A stretch of 64,000 nucleotides of DNA from NCBI GenBank assembly GCA_016630905.1, contig WBMQ01000004.1:434001-498000 (forward strand), written 5' to 3'. Shown here in pieces: positions 1 through 12,803 of this stretch. Below the pieces are notes generated by a model, which was not told the DNA's origin, did not search any database, and saw only the letters and a program-made list of their open reading frames with translations. A program made the position numbers and the translations under genes. The number at the start of each line of letters is the position of its first letter. Positions within the stretch are counted from its first letter, which is position 1. The stretch comes from Capillidium heterosporum. Its lineage: Eukaryota; Entomophthoromycota; Entomophthoromycetes; Entomophthorales; Capillidiaceae.

Positions 1-1657
1 TGCATTGATCCATTATGGGCAAACTCACCTTAGAGCCGAAGCATTTGCCAGCGCTTTTAGTATATTGCTGGACACACAAAACCTTATAATCAACTCTAAT
101 GCATTTCCAACCGATTTTTTCAACAAGCTTATCGACAGCGTCACCAGAATACCAGCTTTAAATAACGAAAATTCAACTGCTACTGAATGCAATTTCGGTG
201 GAATGGAAGTTTTGGTCTCTCCAATCTTTGAGAAAATCTGGGAAACCTTCTTTCAAAACAACTTTAACCACAGTGTATCCGAAATCCTCTCTACCGAAAG
301 TCTAGTTAGTCAGTACTCTAGCCCCAACATCAAAGTTCTCAAGTTTTTGCTGGAGCTTATGAAAATCAATCAACCAGTTCGACTTCTATGGCTACTCTTC
401 TCAATAAGGTAAAGCTACAAAAAGTTACATCTAAAATTTCCTTAGGGCTTTTGCTTCACTTAACCCTCTTTATAAATTGGATTCAACCGAAATGTCTGGA
501 CAAGCTCTTGAACTTTTCAACCCTTACTCGGCCTATTTCCAGCTTTTGGATGTAAATGCAGTATCTTCTGAATCGCAGTATGATACACGAGCCCTATTTG
601 GTTCGGATATGACTGCCATTTCAAACCTTAGCAGCCAGATACTTCATACTATAGTTCCTTCTCTGACCTTACTGTTCCCACAATATTGTATCAACAACAC
701 CGAGTTTATTTATTCTATAGCTAGGAACATCACTCCGATCCAGGTATATTTTTCTATTTTTATAGTACTTAGATCTATTACTTTTAGAAAAGCCGTCTAC
801 TTTATAATTTCCGCTTGAAAAAGTTGCGGATTTTTGACCTAGAGTCCATTGGGGAGTTAATAGGTAGCAATATACTTTATAAAAGCTAATGGCTCTGTAG
901 GTGCTTCACTAGCCTGGGAAGTTAACGCTCAAGATAACCTCTGGTTCTTGTTAGACTGCCAAGTTGGGGGCTATGTTGATCAGACTGAAGAATTTTTGGA
1001 AGCGTGTCTGAACTTTTCCGATGAGGGATACGTGGCCATCGATGGCATCAGTAAGCATTTACTTTTGTTACAATAATTAATATATCTATAGCACACGGTA
1101 ATGCCATAACTGGATTGGCAAACCTACTATTTAAAGTTCCGCCTACCGTTAAACTTCTAAACTGCTTCTTGAACCAGTGCCACGAAAAGATTTTGAAGTT
1201 GAACATGGGTCCGTTCGCCGTCCTATGTTTAGAGAACTGGGCCAACAACTTCGCTAAAGGCCTTCACGCCAACCTGGCTCAGCAGCTTAGCTTCCAAAAC
1301 CGAACCTTGAATAACCTCATCAAGATCCAGCGCATCGACGAGCTTGCTGATGACAATCCTTTGAATGGCATCTTCAAGGATACCGTACACTACATCAAGC
1401 TGCTCCAAGATTGGTGTGCATTAGATAAATTGGGAACCGATCTAAATTCAGGTAAATAGCTGCCGCCACAATTTACTAAATTTGCCAGGATTAGCCATCA
1501 TCAACCAAGGAGATATAGCCAAATCCCTCCAAAGCATTATAAGTTTGCTGAATGGGAGTTTTGTATCCTTGGATGAATTCAAGTTACTCCTCTCCAGGCA
1601 AAACGTAAGCTTTTAGTATTGCGAAAACTAACGATCGTATAGGGTACTTTTGCTTAA
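1..1657 (+). CDS. 3' part of unrecognised multi-exon helical protein
   Basis: The reading frame is open at the left edge, so the start lies outside the window. Exons run to 408, 446-743, then small exons near 804-865, 901-1050 and 1094-1450, with the last exon at 1643-1657 ending in TAA. Every intron I used has a GT donor and AG acceptor, and the last (1605-1642) has a clear CTAAC branch site. The joined product has over 430 residues, is rich in Leu, Asn and Ser, and looks all-alpha (helical-repeat-like) without signal peptide or membrane spans. I do not recognise the family. Large helical scaffolds such as Mediator or transport subunits would look like this, but nothing specific supports that. 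The exon chain is convincing; the function is unknown. Confidence 0.7.
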
Positions 1658-2402
1658 AACACTGACAATCCTTCTGTTCTATTTGAATACTTCTAGTTCA
1701 CTAAAATACATGTTACGTTTCAAAATAAATTTGGTTTTATAGTCTTTATTATACAATAAATTGTTTATTAAAATTTTAGAATGCCTGAACCAAAACTTGG
1801 CTTTAACTTGATTTTTGAGAAATGATGGAATATATTTGTACAGCTACAACTCCTTACTACTTTTTGGAGTATACATTTTTAATAAGAATATCGATGGCTA
1901 TATATTTTAAATATCCACAATGTTTGAAAACTATATATAACAAAGGCGAAAGTTCTATATAGATAAAGGCGTTTTATTGAGTTGGAAGCCTCTTATCAGC
2001 TTCATACCTAAAGCTATGGACGCATCAAAAGGCAGAAGAAAAAGGAGAGTAGTAACTTTCAAATATTGCAGCAGAGAAAAGTTGCTAAAGATATATCGAA
2101 ATTAGTTGAAAAGATTGCTATGAATATCGACCAATATAAACAAATATACATATATATAAAATAAAACTAGATCTATTTTTCAAAGCTCATGTACAGTTAC
2201 TTTATGTAAGAAAATTTCGAGATGAAAAGCCAATGTAAGTTGGCGGTAAAGTGTTTCTATCGAATCTGCCATTATTCAACTACGAGCGGCTGTCCCAGGC
2301 ATTCAGTAAGATACCAATAGCAAAAACATAGGCTACCGTTTATGTTTCTGCATTATTTGTTCAAACCGGTCCAAAAAATCTTTATTGGTCAACTTGATCA
2401 TT
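1658..2402. other. intergenic, AT-rich
   Basis: Spacer between two convergent genes. It has many short poly-A/T and TATATA runs; I see no coding frame, RNA gene or repeat in it. Confidence 0.6.
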
Positions 2403-2976
2403 TCAGTACAGCTTGTCGACAGCCCGATCGGTCGCCCTGTCGATAATCGTCTCTATACGCTTAAAACTGTCGTCAGGTCTACTTCGCTTAACTCCGTTGG
2501 TTGATGTTGACTGCCTACTACCGTCTGTCTCTGGGACAGGGGCTTTTGCAATCTCAGCTTGCAGAGCTATGGTGGACGCTAAATTGCATATCGTTCGAAC
2601 CTCAATCAAGATATCTAGAGGCAGTTCGTCAACCTTGCTCCCCCCAGTCTTGCGTAACAACTTGCGTTCGTAGGTTGGTACGTTGTAGTAGGAGGCGTAG
2701 GTGTCCCTAGAGTCTTCATAGCTCTTCATAAATCTAAATAAAATTAGATAGCGTAGTAAATATAACCTACTTTAAAAAGTATCGCATCCTTCGTATCTTG
2801 TTTGTGATGGCAGCTGCCTTCCTTGCTACTTGGAAAGTTCCATTGGCATTCTCAATTAGTTTACCTAACTTGTTGTCAGATATAGGTTGGTCATTCTCTT
2901 CAACCAACTCCTTCCAAAGCTTGAGTAGTACTTTGGTGTCATTCTTGTTCCAAACTTCGCCGGTAGTCGTATTCAT
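2403..2976 (-). CDS. Myb/SANT-like DNA-binding domain protein
   Basis: Two exons: 2771-2976 and 2403-2733, joined across a 37 nt intron with donor GTAGGT and acceptor TTTAG; the join keeps the frame (…RYFLK-FMKSYEDS…). The ATG at 2976 is preferred to an upstream TTG in the same frame. The product is about 178 residues. Residues 8-60 have the W…LL.LW pattern followed by a predicted second and third helix (KLGKLIENANGTF, ARKAAAITNKIRRM), as in Myb/SANT-like or MADF-type domains often found in transposon-derived and regulatory proteins. The C-terminal half is charged and helical, with a KRSRP basic patch that could be a nuclear signal. DNA binding is inferred from the fold pattern only. There are no transposase genes next to it. 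Confidence 0.65.
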
Positions 2977-3190
2977 TTTGGTAAAGGTGGTGTTCTCCTT
3001 GGTACGCTTCAAATTATAAAGGTGTAAGTTACTCCTATAAAATTAGTTTGATGTACCCGTAACGCAAAATTGTAGATTGGAAGATTTGTGACGTATAGCC
3101 AACGAAATAGCTGTCTTTAAGAGTGGCTTTCATTATGATTGGAAAGAGGTTGGGATAGCAGAAGTTTACTGGGTTAAAGCGTCAAGCTAA

Positions 3191-3892
3191 ATGACCAACT
3201 TGGTTAACGATGTCCAATTTAAGGAACTAATTAACCCAATTACTATACAGCTCATCAAGCTTTTGGTAGACCTATGGACTATTGATAATGATGTGAAGCA
3301 GATAGGGCTACCTTATATTCAACCTTGGATAGAGAAGCAGATATATTCTATAGAAAATCTAATTGTTTTCTAAATCTGTTCAAAGAAAAGTTCCCCAAAG
3401 CAAACCTTGAGGACTCTATGAACTTGCATAATAGACTCTCACAAGCTGTTGTAGAATGGCTTTTGCAGATATCACAGCCGAAATCACATCATTACAATTC
3501 TTTGTATACCAACCTATCTATTTTTAGATATACTGTTTGGTAAGTTTTCGACAGAGCATATTGAACTCAGATGACAAGTACCTGGTATAGGAAAGTGATT
3601 TTGAAGCCAATATCATCCAGGCCCAACACCGCATTCGTCATAAAAATTGGTAAAACGAGTTCCTAAAAGGGATGACAGGATCAAAGTATATCAAGTACAT
3701 GATTCGATAGTAAGCACATTACTTTCTACACTTACGACTGCGGTCCTGGTGCCAAAGTCCACAGCATCGCGTAAACTACTTGATTACGTCCAAGCTGAAA
3801 GGAAATTGCACAATGACACTAAATTATCCAGAACTGTAGAAGTTTTACCGGCTACCATAAATACTCCACCAAACCCAAAACCAAAAAAGTAA
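3191..3892 (+). other. doubtful coding region, frames not continuous
   Basis: Three overlapping open stretches lie here: 3191-3373, 3325-3543 and 3647-3892. A frame from ATG 3571 reads MTSTWYRKVILKPISSR and continues sensibly to a TAA near 3661; the stretch after it (KRDDRIKVYQVHDS… to …NPKPKK) is in the frame one base further on. The last 80 residues look like real protein (charged, then a Pro-rich end), but I could not join the pieces with acceptable GT-AG introns. It may be a gene with unusual introns, a decayed gene, or one with a base error. No family was recognised. Confidence 0.3.
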
Positions 3893-3910
3893 GAATTCAG
3901 TCTTAGCCTT

Positions 3911-4651
3911 ATGAGCATCAACCCGCTATTCTACTTCCTAGGAGATTCGCTGACCCAGGTATATTTGAATCTCAAAAGTAAAATTCAACTAACACAATGC
4001 TTTTAGTACGGTAGTCAATTTAGTACACAAGGTTGGTTACTTCCTATTATTGAGCACTACGATCGAAAAGTACAAATAGTCAATAGAGGATACTCTGGTT
4101 ACAACACTAACATAATTCAACACGTAGTAGACGATGTCGTTGATCAAGAATGGAAGTTTAACGGTGATAAAGTCGAAATAGTCACTATTATGTTTGGCAG
4201 TAACGACAGTGTCAAGCCAGAATTCCCTCAACACGTCTCTCTGCAACAATACAAACAAAATTTAATCGACATAGTTAATAAAATCAAAAGTAATTGTAGC
4301 AAGGCAAAGGTTATTTTAGTTACCCCTCCACCTCTGAACGAAGTTAAGCATGATGAAAACCAAACTTTAGAAGGAGAGCCAATTGGCAAAAGATTGAACA
4401 CAAATGTTACCAAGTATCGACAAGTGGTTTTAGAGTTGGGTAAGGAGTTGGAAGTCGACACTATCGATTTGTGGGGAAGGTTTGATGACAGTGAGGGTTG
4501 GTTCAATGATGGACTACACTTTTCGAAAGAGGGCAACAAACTTTTATCAGATACTTGGTTAGATTATATCGAGGCTAGGTTCCCCGAATTGCACTACGAA
4601 AACAAAGTGCTCGTTCATAAGCGATGGGCCAAGTTGTTGGGTATCGAATAA
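3911..4651 (+). CDS. IAH1: isoamyl acetate-hydrolysing esterase-like SGNH hydrolase
   Basis: Two exons, 3911-3958 and 4007-4651, with a 48 nt intron (GTATAT…TTTTAG); product about 230 residues, the usual length for the IAH1 family. The SGNH/GDSL blocks are all present: GDSLTQ with the nucleophile Ser13 in exon 1, the block II glycine in GYSGYNT, the block III asparagine in FGSNDS, and the block V dyad Asp184/His187 in DGLHF. The family hydrolyses acetate esters such as isoamyl acetate and is normally cytosolic; no signal peptide is seen here. The intron splits the catalytic motif right after Gln16. The doubtful coding region 20 bp upstream is on the same strand. Family assignment is firm; the exact substrate is not shown by the sequence. 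Confidence 0.92.
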
Positions 4652-7236
4652 AAGTAAGATTTGACATAGTTCTATCACTTGTATTATTTTTATCTATTTG
4701 TCTTCTCCACTTTTGATGCACAATGAATGTTTTTTCCATAGTATGTATTTGAATCTATGAAAGCTGCAATTACAATTATCCTGTATTCATAGCTTCATGT
4801 ATGAGCTTATACTTTAATGAAGCTGCATTTGTCATTTTAGTATTACTACGTATTCTAGGTTCTTAGCATCTAACAGTTTAATCCAAATAGGTATGGATGG
4901 TTGATTGTAGGCATCGGTATTGGTAGCTGACATAGCTAAATTGTTTTCCAGCAATACAGTATTAAGCCATATTGTCAAAATACCTACACTATCATCAGCT
5001 GTTATGACAGGTGACACCGAAACAACTTTGTAAAAAGGTGATACACTTTTGGAGAGCCTTCGTAAAGGAATAGCCAATTGAATTTACACTACAGTACCAT
5101 TGTTACCAGCTTCATCTTAGTCGATACTACTATCGACTCAATTGTTTGAAAAGTATTTCAACACATAAAACTGTTTTGAGAGGTTTTGGTCGATTGACCA
5201 ACAAGTAAAGCTAATAGCCTGCTTACACTTATGTTTGAATTTTGTGATATCTCAATTCACTTAAATTACACTGGCATGAAAATGCACTGTGTTCCGCTTG
5301 ATAGTAAACACAGGCATCATAATGTAAGGCCAGTACCCACAAAGATTATACTACCTTTGACTAAATTTCAATTTAAATGGCTAATAACATTACCTTTTTC
5401 AGTTCATCTACACTATATGGCCTTACATAATCTGGGTATCTGTTGGTACAATACCAATTCCCTTTTGCTTTTCTTTTACCATCCTCCTTATCAATTTCGA
5501 GCTCTCAATCCTTAATTTGTAACTATTCTAGTCACTAACTCGCTCCATATTCTAGATATTTTGAGCCCTATTATTAACAACATGGCATCAGATCCTGGCA
5601 TTCCAACAATGATAAACTCTCTCATAGTCGTCAGTATTATCATAAACTTTTCTGGCCAAATTTAACGAAAGCTTAACTAATAGAGTAGTTAATTGAGGAT
5701 GGAAATCCACTCCATCTGATATAGCCATTGTCAAGAGACCGAAAGAGTGTTTAAACCTTTTGGCTACCATCTAAAGTCAGCATCTTGACAATGTTCCATC
5801 TCGCTACTTATAGCTGTTACTCACCTCTTGATCCCAGCCCTTAGCTATAGCTGTTGCAACAGTCTGATTTTTTTACTATAGCTGTTGTGACAGCCTGATT
5901 CTGTCTCTTAGCCTACAAAGTCTTATTTTTAGTAGGTCTCTTAGTTATTAGATAGCGCGACTATGTGGTCCGAATTCTCTGCCTTCTCAACTCACTTCGT
6001 TCTGACTTTATTCGCTTCCCTTCGGATTTACCTCCTTTGGGCGATCCATATTACCAATGCAGTGGTCGGCATTGGTTCTACTGTCTCGATCTATCCTGTC
6101 ATACGTTTCCATTATGACACTATCATTAGCTGGATCCAATGGTACCTCCTTGAACCTTACACCAATCATCAAAAGCTATCCTGCAAGGTAGATGGAATTA
6201 ACTAAAGGCATATTAAATACACTTTTACTTTAACCCAACCTGTAGCAAATGTATCTATAGAAATCAATGAAGGCTTAGTGATGATAAAGTTAACTTAGCT
6301 ACTTTATTGCTTGGCAGTAATGTCAATGTTAGATTGGAATATCCTTAACCTATTCTTCTATCAAAATATAGAAAAAGTTCAAGTAGTATTTTTAATAAAG
6401 CTAAAGGCTAAAGTTATTTTGATCAGTGTAATCTTTGAATGAAGCAAGGTGGTAGATTTAGATTCAGCTTAAAGGGGGTTTGTTGTAAGCAGTCTACAAA
6501 AATCATTGCAAAATCCTATAAAATAACTTGGATTTAAATAAAAAACACTGCCTATATATCGCTTCCTTTTATATCTATACTTATATTGATATGTACTTAA
6601 CATTTTGAAATATACTAAGATAGCACTAAATAATGAAACCAGTATGTTCGTTAGCCCTTATGGCTCTATTGAAAGTCGAAGCAAAATATAAAAAAAGCTA
6701 TACATTAATGAATGGATAGTTTTAGTTCTATGAAACTATAGCCAAGAGTAAGGTTTCATTTTCATGGAGCGTCTACTGTTTGTTATACCCGTTAACTCTG
6801 AACTATACAATTTTATGGATTTATAATTGATAGATCTTGGATGCAAAAAATTCCGCCAAGTCTATATGTAGCTGGGTACTTGTCAAATCTCTGAGTTTCC
6901 ACTACTCCAGTTATACTTAAATCAAAATAGTGATATATTGATCCTGACCATACCAGGTCTTAAATTTTGTGTAAGTCTGTTCAGTAATAAATGTCTGATA
7001 GCATACAAATAACTCCGGATTATACTTGGGATCTGGAATGGGTCTATAGACAATTATCCCAGAACAAAACTATAATTTATTTGAAACATTATCAAATGAG
7101 CTAAGAGCCAAACTTATTGGTTTAGGAATACTAAATTTCACAAGTAAACCAACCCACTTCAATACCGTTGACTTACAAAAACAACTGGCGCTACACGGAA
7201 GCTAAACAACTTGTGGAGCTAAAGTTTAAAGATACG
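4652..7236. other. 2.6 kb intergenic region
   Basis: Several open stretches of 60-95 codons occur (for example 5231-5515 and 5963-6205), but none shows a domain, a signal peptide followed by sensible composition, or an intron-supported extension. It contains the short tandem repeat at 5846-5900. Otherwise nothing was recognised. Confidence 0.5.
5846..5900. repeat. 31-bp tandem repeat, two copies
   Basis: TATAGCTGTTG followed by AACAGTCTGATT, then again TATAGCTGTTG followed by TGACAGCCTGATT 31 bp later. A weaker, partial copy (TTATAGCTGTTA) lies just upstream near 5809. Function unknown. Confidence 0.6.
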
Positions 7237-9466
7237 ATGTTCAGCAGTTGGACCAAAAATGAGGCTAATTCGAATAAACCAGATCTCAACGATGCAACAA
7301 CCATCTCGAATGATGCCAAAGACAAAAGCGTTCCACCTACCAACAAGTTGTTACGTACTCACCTCATCAACAGTAGTAAAGCGATAACTTCCACCACCAA
7401 CGTAGATATCTTAAGTGAAGACAACCGAACCGTTCGAAACACCAACTTTACCAACGAAGTTACTTTGTCTAGGCCCATATCCACCTATTCCAGCTTAACA
7501 GATGGATTTCCTAGGTTACGAAGCCAAAGTTTGAAGGATGGGTTTACTGGGAACAATGGAAATGTAAGTAGGCCAGGCTCCAGTAGGAATGGTAGAATGA
7601 GTCGGTTGAGTCTGGTTTCCAACTTGAACCAGCATCTAAACAAAGTGCTGACCAATGAAAATTTGAATAATTCCGGTAAGTATAAATTACTCTTCAAGAT
7701 GCTTACTTTACATTTTTATTGTTATCAAAATCATAGATTCATTATCGGATCAAAGTCAAATAACCAAAACCTATGAGACCTATGTAACCTCCCCATCAAA
7801 CTCCATAAATTCCCCAATACAGTACGAAGAGAACTTCCAAGACTTGAACTTTGACGCTGAGGTTGAAGAGCCTGAAGGGGAGCTCGACCCCAACCTACAC
7901 TTGGATAGTCTAATTAATAATATAGAAAGTCTGTCTACCACCAGTACCATCAGCAGTAGAAAGAAGGAAAAACTACAAAGTAATAAAGAGGCTTTTCACA
8001 ATGAAGAATTTCAATTTGTTGGAAAAGACTTATCCATCAAAGAATACGAGGAAAAGTTACCTTCCACTTGGTCTAAGTTGAAGAAGCATTGGTTGATACT
8101 GAGCTCGGCTGGTAAACCTATCTATACGAGGTAAAACCAGCCTATTTTATGTAGCCTGCCCTAAGCTTACGTTTCATATTTTAGATACGGAGATGAGAGT
8201 AAGCTAAGTAATTTAACCGGCATTATTCAAGCCATCATATCCTTCTACTTGGATGATAAGGACTCCATAAGGTAAACCAATTTTCACCATCCATATTTTA
8301 ATTATTTTTTAAAATGGGCTATAGGAGTATAAATCTAAACAAATTCAAAGTGATATTTATGATCCGGGACCCATTGTACTACGTAATAGTGAGTTGGTTA
8401 AACGAACCAGAAGAATTACTTCGAGACCAACTCTACATATTCCACCACCAGCTCCTCTCCATATTGACGGCAGCACAGCTGTCAAAAGCCTTCCAAAGAT
8501 CCAACAACTTCGATCTGCGTAGGCTATTGGCCGGTACCGAACCCTTCTTAGATTCATTATGCGTGCGTCTAGATGGATATTGCCCCTCCTACCTTTTAGA
8601 GGCGATACGCATAGTAAGGATGGGTCCCAAGTTACGCCAAAGTATCACGGAAGCTATCAAACCCAGGTACACCAACGGAGATAAGGATGGGGATATCCTG
8701 TACATAGTGCTAAGTACCAAGTACAGGCTGATCCACTTGCTACGATCGACTAGGGCAACCTTGCATCCAACCGACTTACATACTCTATTCAACACGTTGA
8801 ACTCGTCGCAGACGTTCAAGATCCCCAATCAGACTTCGTACTTACCTATATGCTTTCCCAAATTCAACCAGAGTGGCTACTTGTATGCCTTGATCACTTG
8901 CATCGATAAAGAGCAGGACATAATCTTAACTATACTGTCCCCCAGTAAGGAGCAGTACGAATTACTTTCCAACGTCAAATTAGGCATCATCGAGGTACCT
9001 TTAATTTTACTTTCAAGTTTTACTTACACATTTCTATCCAATTTAGCGGCTGAGACCTTATATGGATCCTTTAAAATTAGCGATAAGCAGGGACAATTAT
9101 GAAGTTACCGAGTTGAACCTCCCTGGACTACGCCACTTTCTCTACAAATCCAATTCACTGCTGCAACTAACTGGTACCAACTTCACCAATCCCCTATGTT
9201 CCCAGCCATGAGCAGAAGTACCTCTTCGACATCTATAAGCAGGTTGTTTTAAATTCAAAACGTAGATTTAAACCACTGCGTATTACTGTTGTTGACACGA
9301 CCAACTTTACGGTAGTAGGATGGAGGACTAAAGAATTTGAGTTAGTAGCCACCATCACTCCCTATTTAAGTAAAAGTAAGGTGGTGGAGATGGCGTTGAA
9401 GATCGTGCAGTGGGTCAAACTAAATTTCGATATTTTGTTCTTGAACAAGGTGGAGTTTCTAAAGTA
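7237..9466 (+). CDS. MON1: vacuolar fusion protein Mon1 (Rab7/Ypt7 GEF subunit)
   Basis: Mon1 pairs with Ccz1 to activate Ypt7/Rab7 on late endosomes, vacuoles and autophagosomes. Exons: 7237-7675, 7737-8130, 8185-8271, 8325-8994, 9047-9466, all with GT-AG introns of 52-61 nt. The N-terminal 200 residues are low-complexity and acidic, as in other Mon1 proteins. The longin region follows: HWLILSSAGKPIYTR, YGDESKLSNL and DDKDSIRSI. Then come the family blocks RDPLYYV, FDLRRLLAGTEPFLDSL and LRHFLYKS. After LRHFLYKSNSLLQLT the frame hits TGA at 9209, while the frame one base on continues with HEQKYLFDIY to a normal Mon1 C-terminus ending at TAG 9464. So the protein is complete but needs a one-base shift between 9171 and 9208, or a 43 nt GC-AG intron (about 9162-9205) that would remove part of the conserved segment. 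Confidence 0.9.
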
Positions 9467-10329
9467 GAGTAGTGAGCATATTGGGCAAATTGTGTAAATG
9501 AAATAAAGGGTTTTAAAGTGCAGTTTATTAAGGGTTTCTGGGCTTTTATGGCTTGAAAGGTTTAGTACAAGTTTTACTCAACTGATAGTATATTTGAAAA
9601 TGAAATCGCTATAAATGATGCTTTTAAAATTTTGATTGTTTTACCTCTTTATATATGTATATTTCAGCACCCTTATCCTTCTAAAAAGTTGACCTTTAAT
9701 ATTTTTCAAGCTACAGAGCTTTCAGTTGGGTAGCTACAGTCTCTTATACTCTACTATTTATATTTCATAGGACGCATCTTAGTCAATCTTATTATCCAAC
9801 AGTTTACTTTTGGATGGAATTAAATATATGCTTCCATATGTTCTTTTACAATTCATATTCCAATAACAAAGATATTAGTATAAGTTCTAATTATACTAAA
9901 AATAGTTTCCAGTTCAGATTCGACTATACCTTTCCTAAATTTTTAATCAGTCCAATTCTATGTCAAACCTCTACCTATACTTTTGGCTTCAAGTCACTAT
10001 AGTTAAAGAACAGTCCCTTGTAAATACCCTTATCAAAAATTTAATATGGTAGTGTTATCTCAATCGATCAACTAACAGCCTCCTCTATATACAATCCTTA
10101 AACTCTGATAGTAGAGTTAGTAATATTAAACTGGAGTTTTCAACCTATATATAAATGAAATTAGTAAATTTCTATAAAAATGCATATATAATTTCTATAC
10201 ATTGATCTAAAGAACTGCCATGTCAGAGAAATAGAAAGTAAAAAATAGTAATTAAAACTCAAACAACAATTGAATATATGAATTATCTACAGCTATCTGT
10301 CAAAAAATAGTAAGCCAAATCGAAAACCT
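9467..10329. other. intergenic between convergent genes
   Basis: AT-rich spacer between the 3' ends of MON1 and ARPC1. No feature recognised; an open stretch at 9814-10002 is Asn/Ser/Phe-rich and looks like chance. Confidence 0.55.
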
Positions 10330-11779
10330 TTAGTTCAAATTCCAAACTACCAACTTGCCATCTAACCCAATGCTGGAAACTAAAGTTACAGCCTGACCAT
10401 CCTTCTCAAATGGTTGGAACTCTCTAATTGAAAAAAGTCAATATATCTTATTTAGTAATTTAAAAGTTACTTGATAATATTTTGGTGGACGGTGGGCAAG
10501 GAGGCGTCATTTCCTTCACCTTCGTTGTTCAACCCTCTTTTATCCATGGACATGAACATGTTACGAGCTAAACCACTAACCTGGCTAGACTGGGTAAGTT
10601 TGCCATCATCTACAACTTTGATCAACTCCCTAGCAATATATAGGTTAAAAAGCGTTGATTAAATATGGGAATTTACCAGCCTGATTCCGAACCAGAAAAG
10701 AGGTAGGGGGCACAGTCATGCCCACCGGCGATAATAGTATTTTCATTGATAAAGAGCAAAGTAAGGAAGGGTAAGTTGGTTGAGCGTACCGAGTGTACAT
10801 TCTTGGTGCTGGGGTAAACGACGTTCAAACTGGAGTCGTGGCCTTGGAAAGGTTGTTTAGATAAAGAAGGATGTTGGAAAAAAGTACCTATGAAGGCCAG
10901 TACGTCCCCAGATGGTGAGAACTTGACGCTGTGGATCCAGCCGCCACTGGGATTGGAGTACTCGCCGCACAACGTGTTGAAGGGTAACTTATCACCCCAA
11001 ACCGAACTGGATGGCCTAAAATTTCAAAAAACAAACCGATTACTATTAGGTTTTAAATTTTAAACTTACTTGGAGTCCAATTTGTTGATGTACCCAGAAT
11101 ACACTCTTGCCTACATGCAAAAGTCAAATTTTAAATGAAATTTTAAAAGTACCTTCATATCAGCCGATCCTACCGCCAACAGTACGTTGTTAGGGTGCCA
11201 ATCAATACTTAATACGGTAGAGTTGATGCCTTTCAAATGTTTACTACTCCACCAGTCGTTATCTTCGGCAAAATAGCAGATGGCTACCGTCTTACTACCA
11301 CTAGCCACGGCAAACTTAGTTTCTAATGGAGACCACTTGACTTGAGTAGCTGCCCTATTGAGACGTAGTTGCACTAAACTGTGTTTCCAGCTGGTAGCGC
11401 CGTCGCGTTCCCAAACGTAGGCGTTCTTATCTTGACTGCAGGTGACTATTCTATCGGTGTTAGGGGCCCAATCGATACCGGTTACTAAGAGGTCGTGCTA
11501 TTAAGTATTTAATAAGAATGGAAACATTGTCAAGCGAAATAGTTACTTCGGATAAGGTGGATACTAAAGTCCAGGTTTGGTTCGATCTTCCTAGTTTATA
11601 GATGTGCACTTCATTGCTGTTGGGTGAGACTGCCACCTCTACAAATTAGAAAATACAAATAAATTTATAGCTTAGATTAAAATTGATAAAACTGATATAT
11701 AATTACCAGTACGATCTTTGTTGAAAGCATGGGCGTACAAGGGGAATGGAAACGTATGTTGCAGTTGAATGGTTACCAT
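10330..11779 (-). CDS. ARPC1: Arp2/3 complex subunit 1 (ARPC1, p40/p41), WD40 protein
   Basis: Eight exons on the minus strand from ATG 11779 to TAA 10330, with introns of about 45-65 nt. The joined product is near 370 residues, the normal ARPC1 size. It starts [20 protein letters not shown] and has the WD40 blade signatures [41 protein letters not shown], the hallmark [18 protein letters not shown] and, near the end, [12 protein letters not shown]. The insert between blades 6 and 7 ([13 protein letters not shown]) matches the conserved helical arm that contacts the actin filament or activators. ARPC1 is the propeller subunit of the complex that nucleates branched actin, so it should act at cortical actin patches and in endocytosis. 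Exon joins restore the family sequence across each intron; I saw no defects. Confidence 0.95.
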
Positions 11780-12803
11780 CTTGATATAACTTTGTAAAAA
11801 GTAATGATGGTTTGATTATTTGGATGATGCTTCTTGGCTATTTGGTAATTATCCCGAATTTTTGGGTTACTATTAATGACCTATTATATGTGGACTCAGC
11901 TAAAGCTAATGTATTTGATAGGCCATCTATATCTGCTGTCAAGCAAATAGATTTTGTAGTAGATCCACTATAGTTTGTCGTTTCTATGAAACAAACTACC
12001 CAAGCTTGGTGCAAATTTGGTTTGATAGAACTCAAAGCAACAAAGCCAAGCTACTTTGAGCTTGACTATATACTTTTGAAACACACCTGGTTATTAAATA
12101 GAACATATGCTGAGTGGTAAGTCTATTTTGCTTTAGAAAGTAGCGTAATGTTATAAGCTTTATACTCTAAGACATCAACAAAGTTGATAGAGTATTCAAA
12201 TAGGAACAAATGTTATACTATATATGTATTTCAATCTACTTTTACAAAACAAATGATTTTTAAAGATAATTGTATATTTCCTAGCACTCTATAGAAACAT
12301 CTGACCTACAGCTCTACATAGCTTTACCTTTCAGCTTTTAACTAAACTGCTATATATGCCTTACTAATAATATAGGTTGACTATAAAATTTAAATACGTA
12401 AACCAATATATAGTTGAAATATTATACATAATAAATCTAGTATCAACCTTTTAAAATTTTAGATGTCTAAGAAAATCCAATCTATTCGATTGTATAAATC
12501 TTAAAACCAAACAGTGGGACTTGTATAAATCGATATGAACACTAATATTTTACCTATTTAACCTATCCATCTACTCTAAGAATTACTAAAGTTAATGGGT
12601 GTACTATTAAACGGGATTTATAGATACGCCTCTAAATAAAAACTTTAATCTGACTTGTCCAAATCTAAATCTAAAAGATTTTAATATCTAACGTCCAAAC
12701 AAGGAACTCATTAAATTTTGGAAGGGAGTGTTGGTGGAACTCGAGCTTTGATACGCACTAAATAAAATATATATAGATTCAATACCTAAACAATGATAAA
12801 AAA
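11780..12803. other. intergenic, upstream of ARPC1
   Basis: Upstream region of ARPC1 and 3' side of uS13m. AT-rich. A 65-codon open stretch at 11838-12035 has no features and no ATG start. If the uS13m gene has a second exon, that exon would lie at 12688-12755. Confidence 0.5.

Noticed and set aside
4832-5077. 81-codon minus-strand stretch
   Set aside because: No ATG start (begins at TTG), no homology recognised and no splice partner found.
5231-6205. Open stretches of 80-95 codons at 5231-5515 and 5963-6205
   Set aside because: Composition is His/Leu/Tyr-driven, no domain or signal, no intron-linked extension, and frames on both strands are equally open.
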